From: Proteus alimentorum
GTDB lineage: Bacteria; Pseudomonadota; Gammaproteobacteria; Enterobacterales; Enterobacteriaceae
Direction: 5' to 3'
Assembly: GCF_002607735.1 (NCBI RefSeq)
Contig: NZ_NBVR01000018.1
Span: forward strand, 248,001-312,000
DNA length: 64,000 nucleotides
Positions within the stretch are counted from its first letter, which is position 1. Each line of letters opens with the position of its first letter. The notes below the pieces were generated by a model, which saw only the letters and a list, made by a program, of their open reading frames with translations, was not told the DNA's origin and made no database searches. The translations under genes were made by a program, and so were the position numbers. This document shows positions 51,346 to 62,049 of this stretch, piece by piece.

Positions 51346-53327
51346 TATTTCACACCTGCTTTTTTCAGTTCTTCATAATGCTTATTCTCGAGAGCTTCAA
51401 TTTCAGGTACTTGGACATAGTAATCCACATCTGTATCAAAGCTTTTCACGATCCAAGTGACAATCATGCCAGCGAAACCAACGATAGCTAACCACCAGAT
51501 ATGCCAGATCATGGCAAAACCAAGTACTAAGCTGAATGCTGAAATAATTACACCAGCACCTGTATTTTTAGGCATATGGATTGGTTCGTATTTGGTTGGG
51601 CGCTGATAAGCTGTGCCTTTTTCTTTCTGATCCCACCATTCATCACGAGTTTGAACATTAGGTTCAACGGCAAAGTTATAGAAAGGAGCAGGTGAAGAAA
51701 TTGACCATTCCAGAGTACGTCCGCCCCATGGATCGCCCGTTAAGTCACGGTTTTGATCACGGTCACGGATACTTACGTAGATCTGGACAACTTGACAAGC
51801 GATACCGATAGCAATCAGTGCAGCACCACCCGCAGCAACCATCAGCATTGGATGGAATTCTGGGTTGATGTTTTGGCTGATACGACGAGTCATACCCATA
51901 AAGCCAAGAATGTACAGTGGCATAAAGGCCATAAAGAAGCCGATAAACCAGAACCAGAAAGCACGGATACCCCATTTCTCATTCAGTGTGAAACCGAATG
52001 CTTTAGGGAACCAGTAAGTCATACCTGCGAAACAGCCAAATACCACACCACCGATAATAACGTTATGGAAGTGAGCAATTAAGAATAAGCTGTTATGTAA
52101 AACAAAGTTTGCACCCGGAACGGCTAACAGAACCCCAGTCATACCGCCAACAGAGAAGGTGATAAGGAAACCGATAGTCCACAGCATTGGGCTTTTATAT
52201 TCGATACGACCTTGATACATCGTAAACAGCCAGTTAAAGATTTTAACCCCTGTTGGTATAGCGATGATCATCGTGGCGATACCGAAGAAGGCATTGACGT
52301 TGGCGCCAGAGCCCATGGTAAAGAAGTGGTGTAACCAAACGATAAATGACAACACGGTAATAACGACAGTTGCACCCACTAAAGAGGTATAACCGAATAA
52401 CCGTTTTTTAGAGAATGTTGCTGTAACTTCAGAGAACACACCAAATACAGGCAGAACAAGGATATAAACTTCTGGATGACCCCAAGCCCATACGAGGTTG
52501 ATGTACATCATCATGTTACCGCCCATATCATTGGTAAAGAAGTGCGTACCAAGATAGCGGTCTAAAGTTAATAGCGTAATAGTGACTGTTAAAATTGGGA
52601 ATGCAGCAATAATCAGGACGTTAGTACATAAAGCAGCCCAAGAGAATACTGGCATTTTCATCATGCTCATACCCGGCGCACGCATACGCAGGATAGTTGC
52701 GAAGAAGTTAACCCCTGTTAGAAGCGTACCAATACCGGATATTTGTAAACTCCATATCCAATAATCGACCCCGACGCCTGGGTTATACTCCAAGCCAGAA
52801 AGTGGTGGATAAGCTAACCAACCTGTTTGTGCGAATTCGCCAATACCTAAAGAAAGGTTAATGAGTACCACACCAACAACAAAGAACCAGAAACTCAGTG
52901 AGTTTAGGAACGGGAAAGCCACATCACGGGCACCAATTTGTAAAGGTACAACAAGGTTCATCAGACCTACAACGAAAGGTGTTGCCATGAAGAAAATCAT
53001 GATAACGCCGTGAGCGGTAAAAATCTGATCATAGTGATGAGGTGGCAAGAAACCCGCTTCGCCAGCAGAGGCGAGAGCTTGTTGGCTTCTCATCATAATC
53101 GCATCGGCAAAGCCACGGAACATCATGACCATTGCAACGAGGATATACATAATACCAATTTTTTTATGGTCAACGCTGGTTAACCATTCAGTCCACAACC
53201 ATTTCCATTTGCGAAAATAAGTTAGTGCACCAACAACAGCAAGTCCACCCAGAACAATACCGAGTAAAGTAACTACGATAATTGGCTCATGTAGTGGGAT
53301 TGCATCAAGAGTTAATTTTCCGAACAT
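51345..53327 (-). CDS. cyoB: Cytochrome bo3 oxidase subunit I CyoB
   Basis: This 660-residue catalytic subunit reduces oxygen to water with ubiquinol and pumps protons. It carries the haem and CuB histidines in [24 protein letters not shown] and VWLHHFF, then [11 protein letters not shown]. The covalent His-Tyr pair is in GHPEVY. The ATG at 53327 ([11 protein letters not shown]) matches E. coli; eleven upstream codons overlap cyoA and are dismissed. The N-terminal helix precedes the standard 12-helix core. Confidence 0.96.
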   Translation of the reverse strand: MFGKLTLDAIPLHEPIIVVTLLGIVLGGLAVVGALTYFRKWKWLWTEWLTSVDHKKIGIMYILVAMVMMFRGFADAIMMRSQQALASAGEAGFLPPHHYDQIFTAHGVIMIFFMATPFVVGLMNLVVPLQIGARDVAFPFLNSLSFWFFVVGVVLINLSLGIGEFAQTGWLAYPPLSGLEYNPGVGVDYWIWSLQISGIGTLLTGVNFFATILRMRAPGMSMMKMPVFSWAALCTNVLIIAAFPILTVTITLLTLDRYLGTHFFTNDMGGNMMMYINLVWAWGHPEVYILVLPVFGVFSEVTATFSKKRLFGYTSLVGATVVITVLSFIVWLHHFFTMGSGANVNAFFGIATMIIAIPTGVKIFNWLFTMYQGRIEYKSPMLWTIGFLITFSVGGMTGVLLAVPGANFVLHNSLFLIAHFHNVIIGGVVFGCFAGMTYWFPKAFGFTLNEKWGIRAFWFWFIGFFMAFMPLYILGFMGMTRRISQNINPEFHPMLMVAAGGAALIAIGIACQVVQIYVSIRDRDQNRDLTGDPWGGRTLEWSISSPAPFYNFAVEPNVQTRDEWWDQKEKGTAYQRPTKYEPIHMPKNTGAGVIISAFSLVLGFAMIWHIWWLAIVGFAGMIVTWIVKSFDTDVDYYVQVPEIEALENKHYEELKKAGVK

Positions 53328-53331
53328 GCTT

Positions 53332-54282
53332 TTATTCCTCTGATCCTGCATGCGCCGCATGGCTCATGTTCATATTCATTGTTGCATCAGCATGTGCTGT
53401 CTGATTGCCACTGGTGTGAGCGCCATGACCAGTGTGACCAAATTTAGAAATGGTCTCTTGGTATAACATTGGCTTCACGCTTGAATAGTAGGTCACTGGA
53501 TTTTTCTGGCTTGGTTTAGCAAGTTCATTAAATGCAGCGGTCGTATTTAACGTATCTGACGATTGTTTGACTTTTTCAACCCACGCATCGAAACCAGCAC
53601 GATCAGGTGTCGCAATCGCTGTAAATTTCATATCAGAGAAACCGTGTCCACTATAACTTGCTGACATACCTTGATATTCACCCGGTTCATTAGCAATTAA
53701 GTGAAGCTTAGTCTGCATTCCTGCCATCGCATAGATTTGTCCACCTAAGCGAGGGATAAAGAATGAGTTCATGACAGAATCAGAAGTGATTTTGAAATTA
53801 ACAGGAACATTAGTAGGGAAAGCCAGTTCATTAACTGTTGCAATACCTTGTTCTGGATAGATAAACAACCATTTCCAATCCATTGAAATAACTTCAATAG
53901 TGACGGGTTTTTCTGTGGACTCTAATGGTTTGTAAGGATCAAGCTCATGGGTTGTTTTCCATGTAATACTCGCCAAAATCACAATAATGATAATTGGCAC
54001 AGTCCAAACGACGAGTTCAATTTTATTTGAGTGAGCCCAGTTTGGGCGATAGGTGGCTTTAGTATTGGATTCACGGTAGCGAAAAGCGAAAACAATCACC
54101 ATCAGTATTACCGGTATCACAACAATTAACATTAAACCAAGTGCAATGAGGATTAATGTTTTTTGCTCAGCGCCGATAGCGCCTTTGGGATTCATTAACG
54201 CCATATCACAGCCACTTAATAAAAGCGCTGCTGCTAATAGCGAGAGTGTCCCAATACTTTTTATGTATTTCATAAGTCTCAT
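53332..54282 (-). CDS. cyoA: Cytochrome bo3 oxidase subunit II CyoA
   Basis: This 316-residue lipoprotein subunit has a lipobox LLLSGC near residue 21, two membrane helices (about 44-66 and 88-110) and a periplasmic cupredoxin-like domain that has lost copper ligands, as is normal for quinol oxidases. The C-terminal tail is His/Met-rich ([18 protein letters not shown]). I choose ATG 54282 (MRLMKYIKS) by similarity to E. coli MRLRKYNKS; ATG 54273 is an alternative. It is first in the operon. Confidence 0.94.
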   Translation of the reverse strand: MRLMKYIKSIGTLSLLAAALLLSGCDMALMNPKGAIGAEQKTLILIALGLMLIVVIPVILMVIVFAFRYRESNTKATYRPNWAHSNKIELVVWTVPIIIIVILASITWKTTHELDPYKPLESTEKPVTIEVISMDWKWLFIYPEQGIATVNELAFPTNVPVNFKITSDSVMNSFFIPRLGGQIYAMAGMQTKLHLIANEPGEYQGMSASYSGHGFSDMKFTAIATPDRAGFDAWVEKVKQSSDTLNTTAAFNELAKPSQKNPVTYYSSVKPMLYQETISKFGHTGHGAHTSGNQTAHADATMNMNMSHAAHAGSEE

Positions 54283-54778
54283 CCAACGACCCAAATGACA
54301 AAGGTTCTATTGTTGTTTCATCAGTATCAGTAAGGACATTTTACGGTAAGGTTGCGACAGTGTAAACAATTGTAATGGTAAGTAAGTGATTGGTTGGTCT
54401 TTTGTGTTAATGTGATCACAAGTAATCAAATTATTAAATAAATGTTAATTTAATTATCGTGTATTAACTATAATTTCATAAAGTAGCATGTTTTTAAAAT
54501 AAATACATATTTTTACAAATAAAAATGCAATAAAAAGTGTAAGAAAACGTATTCTGATTAAAAAAGAAACAAATTGGTGGTCGGAGGAGAGTTGATAGGT
54601 ATAATCCTTTTTATATTGATGTTTAATATCTATATTTGATGATTGTATGATTTTTAATATGGTTAATTAGTAATTTGATGAATGTTTATATCCAATGAGA
54701 AAATTTTTCATTAAGTGATAAAAAGAAGTTACAGCGAATAAAAATGCTTTCGCTGTAATAAAAATTAACAATTAGCGA
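54283..54778. other. Tsx-like gene - cyoA intergenic region
   Basis: This 496-bp AT-rich gap contains the leftward cyo promoter and the 3' region of the Tsx-like gene lies to its right. A TGTGATCACA palindrome occurs at 54411-54420, too compact for a CRP site. I see no gene. Confidence 0.5.
54729..54758 (-). terminator. Terminator of the Tsx-like gene
   Basis: TTACAGCGAA (54729-54738) and TTCGCTGTAA (54749-54758) pair, and a T-rich tail (CTTCTTTTT) follows on the minus strand, 20 bases beyond the stop. Confidence 0.6.
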
Positions 54779-55540
54779 TCAAAAATTATATTTCAGGCTA
54801 TATACAATGCCGTCTTGCAGAAAATCTTCGCCTAACTTTTTATAAGCATAACGATATTGAATACCTGTGGTAATAAAGGTCGTAGGATGCCACCAAAAAG
54901 CGAAAGCGCCATTGAACCCATTTTGTCCACCATTGCCATAACGTTCATGACGACTAAATTCCATTTCATGCCAATTGCTAATACTAAGCTTTTGATCTTT
55001 AATAGAAAAATTATATCCAGCAACCCAGCCAACAACGTAGCCATTATTTCCTGAATAGTAAGTTTGATCGACATAGTGAAGTGCGATAAATGGTTTAAAC
55101 CATAAATTATCAATTTGTGTGTTATAGCCTAAACCATAAAGCGTATTAACTTCATGGAAATTGCCATTATTTTCTTTACCCGGAAGTGACCATGTACCGT
55201 AAACATGCCCGTATAAATTGAAATAACTTTCACCTAAATAAATACGGCTTGTTGCTTTTACGGTATAGCGTTGATTATCACCCGGTTGTGTTTTCCGAGA
55301 ATTAAATGGGTTTTCTAGATCAAAGAAGCCATAAAACTCGCCCCATGAAAAGTTGGCACCACCTTCAAGTTCTAAATAGGCAAAATCATCTTTATGAGAA
55401 GATTGCCCTGTTTTGTGTGTTGTATGAGGCGTCCAATCAAGATAATTGATGCTGGTATTAGCGAAGCCACCTAAATAGCTGGCCTGAGCTGATAAAGAAA
55501 GTGTACTTGCGATGGTTAATAAAAATGTTTGTTTTATCAT
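54779..55540 (-). CDS. Tsx/OmpK-family outer membrane channel
   Basis: This 253-residue outer-membrane beta-barrel belongs to the nucleoside-specific channel (Tsx/OmpK) family. The signal peptide MIKQTFLLTIASTLSLSAQA ends near Ala20. Family features include DDFAYLELEGGANFSWGEFYGFFDLENPF near residue 51 and the aromatic barrel terminus DGIVYSLKYNF. The ATG at 55540 starts the signal peptide. It is closer to OmpK-type than to E. coli Tsx and lies between cyoA and dbpA, where E. coli has neither gene. It may import nucleosides. Confidence 0.8.
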   Translation of the reverse strand: MIKQTFLLTIASTLSLSAQASYLGGFANTSINYLDWTPHTTHKTGQSSHKDDFAYLELEGGANFSWGEFYGFFDLENPFNSRKTQPGDNQRYTVKATSRIYLGESYFNLYGHVYGTWSLPGKENNGNFHEVNTLYGLGYNTQIDNLWFKPFIALHYVDQTYYSGNNGYVVGWVAGYNFSIKDQKLSISNWHEMEFSRHERYGNGGQNGFNGAFAFWWHPTTFITTGIQYRYAYKKLGEDFLQDGIVYSLKYNF

Positions 55541-55903
55541 GAATAATCTCAATGAAATTTAATGAAATGATTTTGCGATGAATTTGTTTTTTAATATATT
55601 TTGAAACTATAACCTATTAAATCTCTATTTCTAGATCATAATATTGAAATTATGATCTATTTCTAGAATATTAAATTGATAATTAAAAGTGGGAATTTTA
55701 GTATTGTTTAGTTTATTTTTAATATCTGATCTATTTTGAATAGATTAAGGGTTTAATAACTGTTTTTTTTGGTAAGGAAAAAGGAAGTAAAAGATGAAAG
55801 AAAAATAGGGGGTAAAAATCGTGTAAAAATACCTCACGACACAGGAATAAAGGGATAGTATCATTAGCCAATATTCGTATTTATCTTACTTGGAATTTTC
55901 ATT
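55541..55903. other. Divergent region between the Tsx-like gene and dbpA
   Basis: This 363-bp AT-rich gap holds promoters for both divergent genes and a nested repeat at 55624-55667. No gene seen. Confidence 0.55.
55624..55667. promoter_or_regulatory. Nested inverted and direct repeat, candidate operator
   Basis: TAGATCATAAT (55632-55642) and ATTATGATCTA (55649-55659) are perfect 11-bp arms. A direct repeat TCTATTTCTAGA starts at both 55624 and 55656, with a 32-bp period. The block is centred about 105 bases upstream of the Tsx-like start. The cognate regulator is unknown. Confidence 0.5.
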
Positions 55904-57277
55904 GTGACCTCATTTGCTGAACTTAACGCACTTCCTGCTGAACAACTCGCTAACCTTAATGAATTGGGTTATCTCATTATGACTCCAGTTCAAGAAGCTG
56001 CTTTGCCCGCTATTCTTGAAGGAAAAGACGTTCGCGCTCAGGCAAAAACAGGCAGCGGTAAAACAGCTGCTTTTGGTTTGGGGCTTTTGCAACACATTGA
56101 TGCAAAACAGTTTAATACTCAATCACTTATTTTATGCCCAACGCGAGAACTTGCTGATCAAGTTGCAAATGAATTACGCCGCCTTGCTCGTTATCTTCCC
56201 AATATCAAAATATTAACGCTGTGTGGCGGTGTTCCATTTAGTATCCAGCGTGATTCATTAATACATGCTGCGCATATTATTGTTGCAACACCAGGTAGAT
56301 TGCTTGATCACCTAAAAAAAGAGACTGTCACTTTAGATGATGTGAAAACATTGATATTGGATGAAGCAGACAGAATGTTGGATATGGGATTTTTTGATGA
56401 TATCAACGATATTATTTCTCGTATGCCAACGACACGCCAAACGCTGCTCTTTTCTGCGACTTGGCCAAATGAGATCGCAACAATTAGCCGTAAGATCCAG
56501 CAAAATCCAGTCACTATTGAAATAAACTCGGTTGATGAACTTCCGGCTGTTGAACAGCAGTTTTATGAAATATCTCGTCATGGAAAAATAGGATTACTGC
56601 AAAAACTTTTAAGTCGTGAGCAACCCGCTTCTTGCGTTGTGTTTTGTAACACGAAGCGAGATTGCCAAGATGTGTATGAAACACTGACAGAAAGCAACCA
56701 AAGTGTGCTTGCGTTACATGGCGATATGGAACAAAGAGAGCGTGATCAAACACTTATTCGCTTTGCTAATGGAAGTTGTCGTGTCTTAGTCGCAACAGAT
56801 GTTGCGGCTCGTGGACTTGATATTAAAGCGTTAGAAATGGTGATTAACTACGAATTATCGTGGGATCCTGAAGTGCATGTTCACCGAATTGGCCGTACCG
56901 CGAGAGCGGGTGAAAGTGGATTGGCTATTAGCTTTTGCGCACCAGAAGAAATTCAGCGTGCTAACGCGTTAGAAGAGATGCTTCACATGAAGATAAATTG
57001 GTTACCCGTACCTACTGGGTTACAAATTACGCCTCTTGAAGCAACAATGGCAACATTATGTATTGATGGTGGTAAAAAAGCCAAAATGCGCCCTGGTGAT
57101 ATTTTAGGCGCATTAACGGGTGATATGGGTTTCAATGGTGCCGATATTGGTAAAATTATGATTAATCCAACACATGCTTATGTTGCTGTAAAACAATCTA
57201 TTGCAAAACAAGTCTGGAAACAGTTGCAACAAGGTAAAATCAAAGGCAAAGCAGTAAAAGTAAGATTATTTAGATAA
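55904..57277 (+). CDS. dbpA: ATP-dependent RNA helicase DbpA
   Basis: This 457-residue DEAD-box helicase binds hairpin 92 of 23S rRNA and acts in large-subunit assembly. Motifs appear in order: Q motif near residue 28, AKTGSGKTAA near 46, PTRELA, ATPGRLLDHL, DEADRMLDMGF near 152, SATWP, then VATDVAARGLDI and HRIGRTARAG. The C-terminal rRNA-binding domain is GGKKAKMRPGDILGALTGD near residue 385. The start is GTG at 55904. Length equals E. coli DbpA. Confidence 0.95.
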   Translation: MTSFAELNALPAEQLANLNELGYLIMTPVQEAALPAILEGKDVRAQAKTGSGKTAAFGLGLLQHIDAKQFNTQSLILCPTRELADQVANELRRLARYLPNIKILTLCGGVPFSIQRDSLIHAAHIIVATPGRLLDHLKKETVTLDDVKTLILDEADRMLDMGFFDDINDIISRMPTTRQTLLFSATWPNEIATISRKIQQNPVTIEINSVDELPAVEQQFYEISRHGKIGLLQKLLSREQPASCVVFCNTKRDCQDVYETLTESNQSVLALHGDMEQRERDQTLIRFANGSCRVLVATDVAARGLDIKALEMVINYELSWDPEVHVHRIGRTARAGESGLAISFCAPEEIQRANALEEMLHMKINWLPVPTGLQITPLEATMATLCIDGGKKAKMRPGDILGALTGDMGFNGADIGKIMINPTHAYVAVKQSIAKQVWKQLQQGKIKGKAVKVRLFR

Positions 57278-57299
57278 ATTATCTTTACTAAGAATACAG

Positions 57300-57326
57300 A
57301 AAGGACAGTTTAAACTGTCCTTTTTT
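57300..57326. terminator. dbpA/ampG shared terminator
   Basis: AAGGACAGTTTAAACTGTCC, continuing to TT, is a perfect 22-bp palindrome (57301-57322) followed by T-run. It lies between two converging genes. Confidence 0.8.
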
Positions 57327-57355
57327 ATGGTGAATATTTTGAAAAGATAATAAAA

Positions 57356-58876
57356 CTAATATGCTGTTTTCTTAAGGGCTAAATAATCTAGAATTGTGCC
57401 AAAGATAAGGCTTACTGCACCAACAATAACACCATATAAAAAGAGTGTTGAAGCCCAAGAACTTAATCTATCAGTATCTATTGATTGAATAAAATCGACA
57501 GACTGGAACATTTCTAAAGTTGGTAGTGAATTTGTAATAACAAGAATTAAACTACAAATAAAGAAAAGAGCTGTCAGTATCAAACCATAAATAGCGAAAC
57601 GGTACTGTTTAATAAACAACGTTCTTCTAAGAAATTCACCTGTTTTTTGCGTATAAATAAGTGTGTTTTTCGAAATCAACAGCAAGATAAGACCAGGTAC
57701 AGAAGCAACAATGGAAAAAAGATAAAATGCTTCCCAACCATGGCTTTCAACATACCAGCCTGCAACTGGGCCAACATAAACACGACCAATTGCAGAGAGA
57801 GCCGAGAGCAACGCAAATTGTGTTGCGGAAAAGGAGAGATGACACAGTGTCATTAAGAGGGCAACGAATGCTGCGGTTCCCATTCCTCCACAGATATTTT
57901 CAAATGCAACTACCGCTCCCATGCTATAAATACTTTGCTCAGAAACGGCTAAATACCAATAACCGATATTTGACCCCCCTTGCAAAATACCAAAAATCAT
58001 CAGTGCTTTAAATAAACTCCAACGGCGCATTAATAAACCACCTAGTAATGCCCCAACAATAGTGGCGGCAAGTCCAAGTGTTTTATTCACTAATCCGACT
58101 TCACCCGCATCAAATCCAGCACCGCGAATAAGAAAAGTGGTACTTAAACTTAAGGCAAAGGCATCCCCCATTTTATACAGCACAATAAGCAGTAATATTA
58201 GCCAAGCATTGTTACGAGAAAAGAACTCATATAAAGGCTCAATAACAGCTTCATAGAGTGTACGAGGTGGCTTTACGGTGGTTTCTGGCTCTTGAGCAAG
58301 TAAAGTGGCAATAATACCAATACCCATTAAGGCAGCCATTAACCAGTACATGTTTTGCCAGCCAATATATTTATCCGCTAACCAAAGTGCCATTCCTCCA
58401 GAAACAAGCATTGCTATGCGATAGCCTAATACAGAAACTGCAGCACCTGTACCACGTTCATCTGCTTTTAATATATCTGTTTTATAGGCATCAAAAACAA
58501 TGTCTTGTGAAGCGGAACAAAAGGCAACAATGACAGCTAAAGAGGCTAGCCACCATAAATGATCATTAGGATTTAAAAATCCCATTCCTGCAATACCAAG
58601 CACTAACCCTATTTGAGTGAGTAACATCCATCCTCGGCGCCGACCAAGAAAAGAGGGGGTATAGCGATCCATAAAGGGTGACCAGAGGAATTTAAAAACA
58701 TAAGCTTGTCCCACCAATGAGAAAAAACCAATGGTTTTTAAATCGATATCTTCTACTGTCATCCAAGCTTGTAATGTACCCGCAGTTAACGCCAGAGGTA
58801 ATCCAGAAGTAAAGCCAAGTAATAGAAGAATAAATGATTTATACCAAGTGGTTTGTTTGAAGGCAGGCTGAACCAT
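57356..58876 (-). CDS. ampG: Muropeptide permease AmpG
   Basis: This 506-residue MFS-type inner-membrane permease imports GlcNAc-anhydromuropeptides for cell-wall recycling, the step that also feeds AmpC induction signals. The N-terminus carries LLLGFTSGLPLALTAGTLQAW near residue 17 and FLWSPFMDRYTPSFLGRRRGW near 64. About 14 hydrophobic segments are visible. It is followed upstream by yajG, as in E. coli (491 residues there). Confidence 0.94.
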   Translation of the reverse strand: MVQPAFKQTTWYKSFILLLLGFTSGLPLALTAGTLQAWMTVEDIDLKTIGFFSLVGQAYVFKFLWSPFMDRYTPSFLGRRRGWMLLTQIGLVLGIAGMGFLNPNDHLWWLASLAVIVAFCSASQDIVFDAYKTDILKADERGTGAAVSVLGYRIAMLVSGGMALWLADKYIGWQNMYWLMAALMGIGIIATLLAQEPETTVKPPRTLYEAVIEPLYEFFSRNNAWLILLLIVLYKMGDAFALSLSTTFLIRGAGFDAGEVGLVNKTLGLAATIVGALLGGLLMRRWSLFKALMIFGILQGGSNIGYWYLAVSEQSIYSMGAVVAFENICGGMGTAAFVALLMTLCHLSFSATQFALLSALSAIGRVYVGPVAGWYVESHGWEAFYLFSIVASVPGLILLLISKNTLIYTQKTGEFLRRTLFIKQYRFAIYGLILTALFFICSLILVITNSLPTLEMFQSVDFIQSIDTDRLSSWASTLFLYGVIVGAVSLIFGTILDYLALKKTAY

Positions 58877-58932
58877 GCAAAAATTCCTTTCAACGACCTG
58901 CTTGAGATAACAGGTCGTTTATTCTAATAAAA

Positions 58933-59511
58933 TTAACGGGCGTTAGATTTGATAAATTGACTGACTGAAGCGTCTTTTGCCATATCGCTAACGAGTTCAC
59001 TTAAGACATTGTTAATCGCGGCGGCAATTTTTTCATTAGTTGCACCAAATGGACCTTGAACATTGTAGCTAGTGCGGAATGTTTTGGTATTAGAACTGCC
59101 ATTTGGTAAGGTGACAATAACTGAAATATCCGCTTTTGCACTGATATTATGACGAACACTTCCTTCACCTACATCAGCATTGAGTTTATTGATAACAATA
59201 ATCACATCAGCAGAAGCAGGAGAACCCATCATAAAACCACGCGCTGCCATTTGTTTTTGTAGAACTTCTTGCATTAAAAATGCAATGTCACGAGTTGGAA
59301 CAAGAACTTCTAATTTACCGTTGCGGTTGATTTCCGCTAGGTTTTTTGATGCACGTTTGTCTTGGCTTGAAATATTCAGTGAAATAGGGCGCATTGTTGG
59401 GTCGGCCGCAGGAACGGACATCACTGGTTCAATAGATAATTTGTTACTAGGAGTTGCACAACCTGAAAGTAGTGTTAATGCAAAAACAGCACAGAGTAAA
59501 TGTTTAATCAT
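58933..59511 (-). CDS. yajG: YajG-family lipoprotein
   Basis: This 192-residue lipoprotein has the lipobox LLSGC with Cys18 after a short hydrophobic signal. The residue after Cys is Ala, so outer-membrane sorting is expected. The mature part (SVPAADPTMRPISLNISSQDKR and VIIVINKLNADVGEGSVRHN) matches the YajG family, whose function is unknown. The ATG at 59511 starts the signal peptide; 18 upstream codons in frame are spurious. It is first in the yajG-ampG unit. Confidence 0.9.
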   Translation of the reverse strand: MIKHLLCAVFALTLLSGCATPSNKLSIEPVMSVPAADPTMRPISLNISSQDKRASKNLAEINRNGKLEVLVPTRDIAFLMQEVLQKQMAARGFMMGSPASADVIIVINKLNADVGEGSVRHNISAKADISVIVTLPNGSSNTKTFRTSYNVQGPFGATNEKIAAAINNVLSELVSDMAKDASVSQFIKSNAR

Positions 59512-59851
59512 GAGGTAATCTCGGTTAAATATGTCTGTTGTGTTAACAAGTAGAATAGGCTTCAAACTTTAGCCTATCATACCACTGCTGATAGGTTGCT
59601 AATATCCCTTTAACGAACGAAATTATCTGATTTTATCAATTGATTTTATTTCAAATTACTCTCATTTTTGCTCATGTATTTGACAATATTTGGCCAATGG
59701 TTTTACTCAAGATGAAAAATAAGCGATTATCATCAGCAAAATTAAAAAGAATAAGCTCATCATTCTGTATTGATAAAGACTAAATCAATGTAGTCTGGTT
59801 GACTTGTTTTTTGTTCGCCATGGTATAAAGGCTAGAGTATTAGGGGCAGAG
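59512..59851. other. yajG-bolA divergent region
   Basis: This 340-bp gap carries the promoters of two divergent genes. I see the candidate bolA promoter near its right end and no gene. Confidence 0.5.
59799..59829 (+). promoter_or_regulatory. Candidate bolA promoter
   Basis: TTGACT (59799-59804) and an extended -10 TGGTATAAA (59821-59829) are 19 bases apart. The predicted transcript starts about 16 bases upstream of the bolA ATG. Confidence 0.4.
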
Positions 59852-60166
59852 ATGATCCGTGATGATATTGAGAATAAGCTGATTTCACGCTTTTCACCGC
59901 ATTTTTTACAAGTAATAAACGAAAGCCATCGCCATAATGTGCCCGAAGGCTCAGAAAGCCACTTTAAAGTCATTATCGTCAGTGATGATTTTAATGAGAA
60001 ACGTAGTGTTTCGCGCCATCGCGATGTGTATCAAACATTAGCTCATGAAATGGAAAATGGTGTTCATGCATTAGCATTACACACGTTTACTTTGAGCGAA
60101 TGGAATGAACAGCAGGATAAAGCATTACGCTCTCCTGGGTGTCGTGGCGGAAGCCAAGAAGATTAA
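59852..60166 (+). CDS. bolA: DNA-binding/iron-sulfur-related regulator BolA
   Basis: This 104-residue BolA protein influences cell shape and stress responses and pairs with monothiol glutaredoxins around [2Fe-2S] clusters. The conserved core ESHRHNVPEGSESHFKVIIVS (as two adjoining blocks near residues 25-45) includes the cluster-related His, and VHALALHTFT is near residue 71. The ATG at 59852 has AGGGGCAGAG upstream; the longer frame adds 16 residues without similarity. Next to tig as in E. coli. Confidence 0.93.
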   Translation: MIRDDIENKLISRFSPHFLQVINESHRHNVPEGSESHFKVIIVSDDFNEKRSVSRHRDVYQTLAHEMENGVHALALHTFTLSEWNEQQDKALRSPGCRGGSQED

Positions 60167-60487
60167 CAACCTTATCGTTAATCGTGAGTAAATAGATCCT
60201 AAGATGCGTATTTTTTGTTCTTTATAGAGGGAAAAAGGGGCGAGTTGCTCGATTTTATGAAAAAATTGAGGAATAAAACGGCTCTTTCTCGACTCAACCC
60301 CTCTAGATCGTTATAATGTCGCGTCTAATTTTCAGTAAGGTTTCGGGATGCTTCTGATATCAGGGATCCTCGTTTTTTTAAATGTGGCGGCCCCGGTTCT
60401 GAAAGGAAAATAAACCTAAACATGTCAATATCATGTTAGTTTCCTTTAAAGTAGACCGAGCACTAAAACTTATTTTGAGGTAACAAG
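60167..60487. other. bolA-tig intergenic region
   Basis: This 321-bp gap contains the tig promoter (TATAAT at 60312-60317) and a long leader with a CTGATATCAG palindrome (60354-60363) followed by GGATCCTCG and a T-run. The latter could act as a weak terminator or attenuator. Confidence 0.5.
60289..60317 (+). promoter_or_regulatory. Candidate tig promoter
   Basis: A perfect TATAAT (60312-60317) has TCGACT 17 bases upstream (60289-60294), a moderate -35. This would give a leader of about 165 bases before tig. Confidence 0.4.
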
Positions 60488-61792
60488 ATGCAAGTTTCTG
60501 TTGAAACGACTCAAGGCCTAGGGCGTCGTGTCACAATCACCGTACCAGCCGCTGATATCCAAACTGCTGTAGACAGTGAACTGAAAAAAGCTGCTAAAAC
60601 TGTTCGCATTGATGGTTTCCGTAAAGGTCACGTTCCAATGTCAATGGTTAAACAGCGTTACGGTATGTCAGTACTGAATGATGTTCTGGGTGACCTGATG
60701 CAGCGTAATTTCATTAACGCTATCATCGAAAACAAAGTAAACCCAGTTGGCGCGCCTGACTACAAACCAGAGCAATACAAAGAAGGTGAAGACTTTGTTT
60801 ACTCTGTAGAATTCGAAGTTTTCCCAGAAATCGAACTGAAAGATCTGGAAAGCATTGAAGTTGTCAAACCTGTTGTCACAGTTAAAGACGAAGACGTTGA
60901 TAACATGTTAGAAACACTGCGTAAGCAACAAGCAGAGTGGAAAGACAAAGACGGCGAAGTTGCAGCAGAAGATCGCGTAACTGTTGATTTCAACGGTTCT
61001 ATTGACGGTGAAGAATTTGAAGGCGGAAAAGCTGAAGATTTCGTACTGGCAATGGGTCAAGGTCGTATGATCCCAGGTTTCGAAGAAGGCGTTATCGGTC
61101 ATAAAGCTGGCGAAGAATTCACAATCGATGTGACTTTCCCAGAAGATTACCACGCTGAAAACCTGAAAGGTAAAAAAGCACAATTCGCTATCAACCTGAA
61201 AAAAGTTGAAGAGCGTGAACTGCCAGAATTAACTGAAGAGTTCATCAAGCGTTTTGGTATTGCTGATGGTTCTGTTGATGGTTTACGTGCTGAAGTACGT
61301 AAAAACATGGAACGTGAACTGAAAAATGCAATCCGTACTCGTGTTAAATCACAAGTAATTGATGGTTTAGTTAAAGCAAACGAAGTTGACGTACCAGCAG
61401 CCGCTGTTGACAGCGAAATTGAAGTTCTGCAACGTCAAGCAGCTCAACGTTTTGGTGGCGACGAAAAACAAGCTCTGCAATTACCACGCGAACTGTTCGA
61501 AGAACAAGCTAAACGTCGTGTAATCGTTGGATTACTGTTAGGTGAAGTGATCAATAGTAATGAACTGAAAGCAGAAGACGACCGTGTGAATGCACTGATC
61601 GACGAAATGGCTTCAGCTTACGAAGATCCATCAGAAGTTGTTGAGTTCTACAACAAGAACGAACAACTGATGAATAACATCCGTAATCTTGCGTTAGAAG
61701 AGCAAGCGGTAGAAAAAATCTTAGCAAATGCTAAAGTAACTGAAAAAGAAACTAACTTCACTGAACTGATGAACGAAGTTCAAATGGGTTAA
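60488..61792 (+). CDS. tig: Trigger factor
   Basis: This 434-residue ribosome-bound chaperone shields nascent chains. The ribosome-docking signature GFRKGHVP lies near residue 43 in the N-terminal domain. The FKBP-type prolyl isomerase domain spans about 150-245 ([21 protein letters not shown] to [10 protein letters not shown]), and the helical C-terminal chaperone arms follow. Codon use is biased as for a highly expressed gene (CTG, GAA, AAA). AGGTAAC precedes the ATG. Confidence 0.96.
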   Translation: MQVSVETTQGLGRRVTITVPAADIQTAVDSELKKAAKTVRIDGFRKGHVPMSMVKQRYGMSVLNDVLGDLMQRNFINAIIENKVNPVGAPDYKPEQYKEGEDFVYSVEFEVFPEIELKDLESIEVVKPVVTVKDEDVDNMLETLRKQQAEWKDKDGEVAAEDRVTVDFNGSIDGEEFEGGKAEDFVLAMGQGRMIPGFEEGVIGHKAGEEFTIDVTFPEDYHAENLKGKKAQFAINLKKVEERELPELTEEFIKRFGIADGSVDGLRAEVRKNMERELKNAIRTRVKSQVIDGLVKANEVDVPAAAVDSEIEVLQRQAAQRFGGDEKQALQLPRELFEEQAKRRVIVGLLLGEVINSNELKAEDDRVNALIDEMASAYEDPSEVVEFYNKNEQLMNNIRNLALEEQAVEKILANAKVTEKETNFTELMNEVQMG

Positions 61793-61820
61793 TTCTTAAC
61801 CGCGAATATCGGTTTTAAGC

Positions 61821-61852
61821 AAAAACCCGTGGTTTTTACCACGGGTTTTTTT
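61821..61852 (+). terminator. tig terminator
   Basis: AAAAACCCGTGGT (61821-61833) and ACCACGGGTTTTT (61838-61850) pair perfectly with a TTTT loop and T-run. Confidence 0.9.
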
Positions 61853-61880
61853 CAGTTTGTATATATTTATCAAATTTTGC

Positions 61881-61908
61881 CTTGAAATTTGAGCGATTAT
61901 CTCCAGAT
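61881..61908 (+). promoter_or_regulatory. Candidate sigma-32 promoter of clpP
   Basis: CTTGAAA (61881-61887) and CTCCAGAT (61901-61908) are 13 bases apart and resemble the heat-shock consensus CTTGAAA / CCCCATNT. It lies about 140 bases upstream of clpP, which is heat-inducible in E. coli. Confidence 0.4.
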
Positions 61909-62049
61909 AATTCTATATTCTCTTTATCACTCCTCGCGAGGCGCCTTGAATGTCTTGTGAGAGATTAGATCATTAGAAATGGTCATGATCAATTATCTCA
62001 AGTAAAATTGTTGTCATTGGCACCAATAAGAATGCAATAGGAGACAGAC

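Noticed and set aside
54411-54420. TGTGATCACA upstream of cyoA as a CRP site
   Set aside because: The CRP consensus needs six bases between TGTGA and TCACA; here there are none, so the geometry is wrong.
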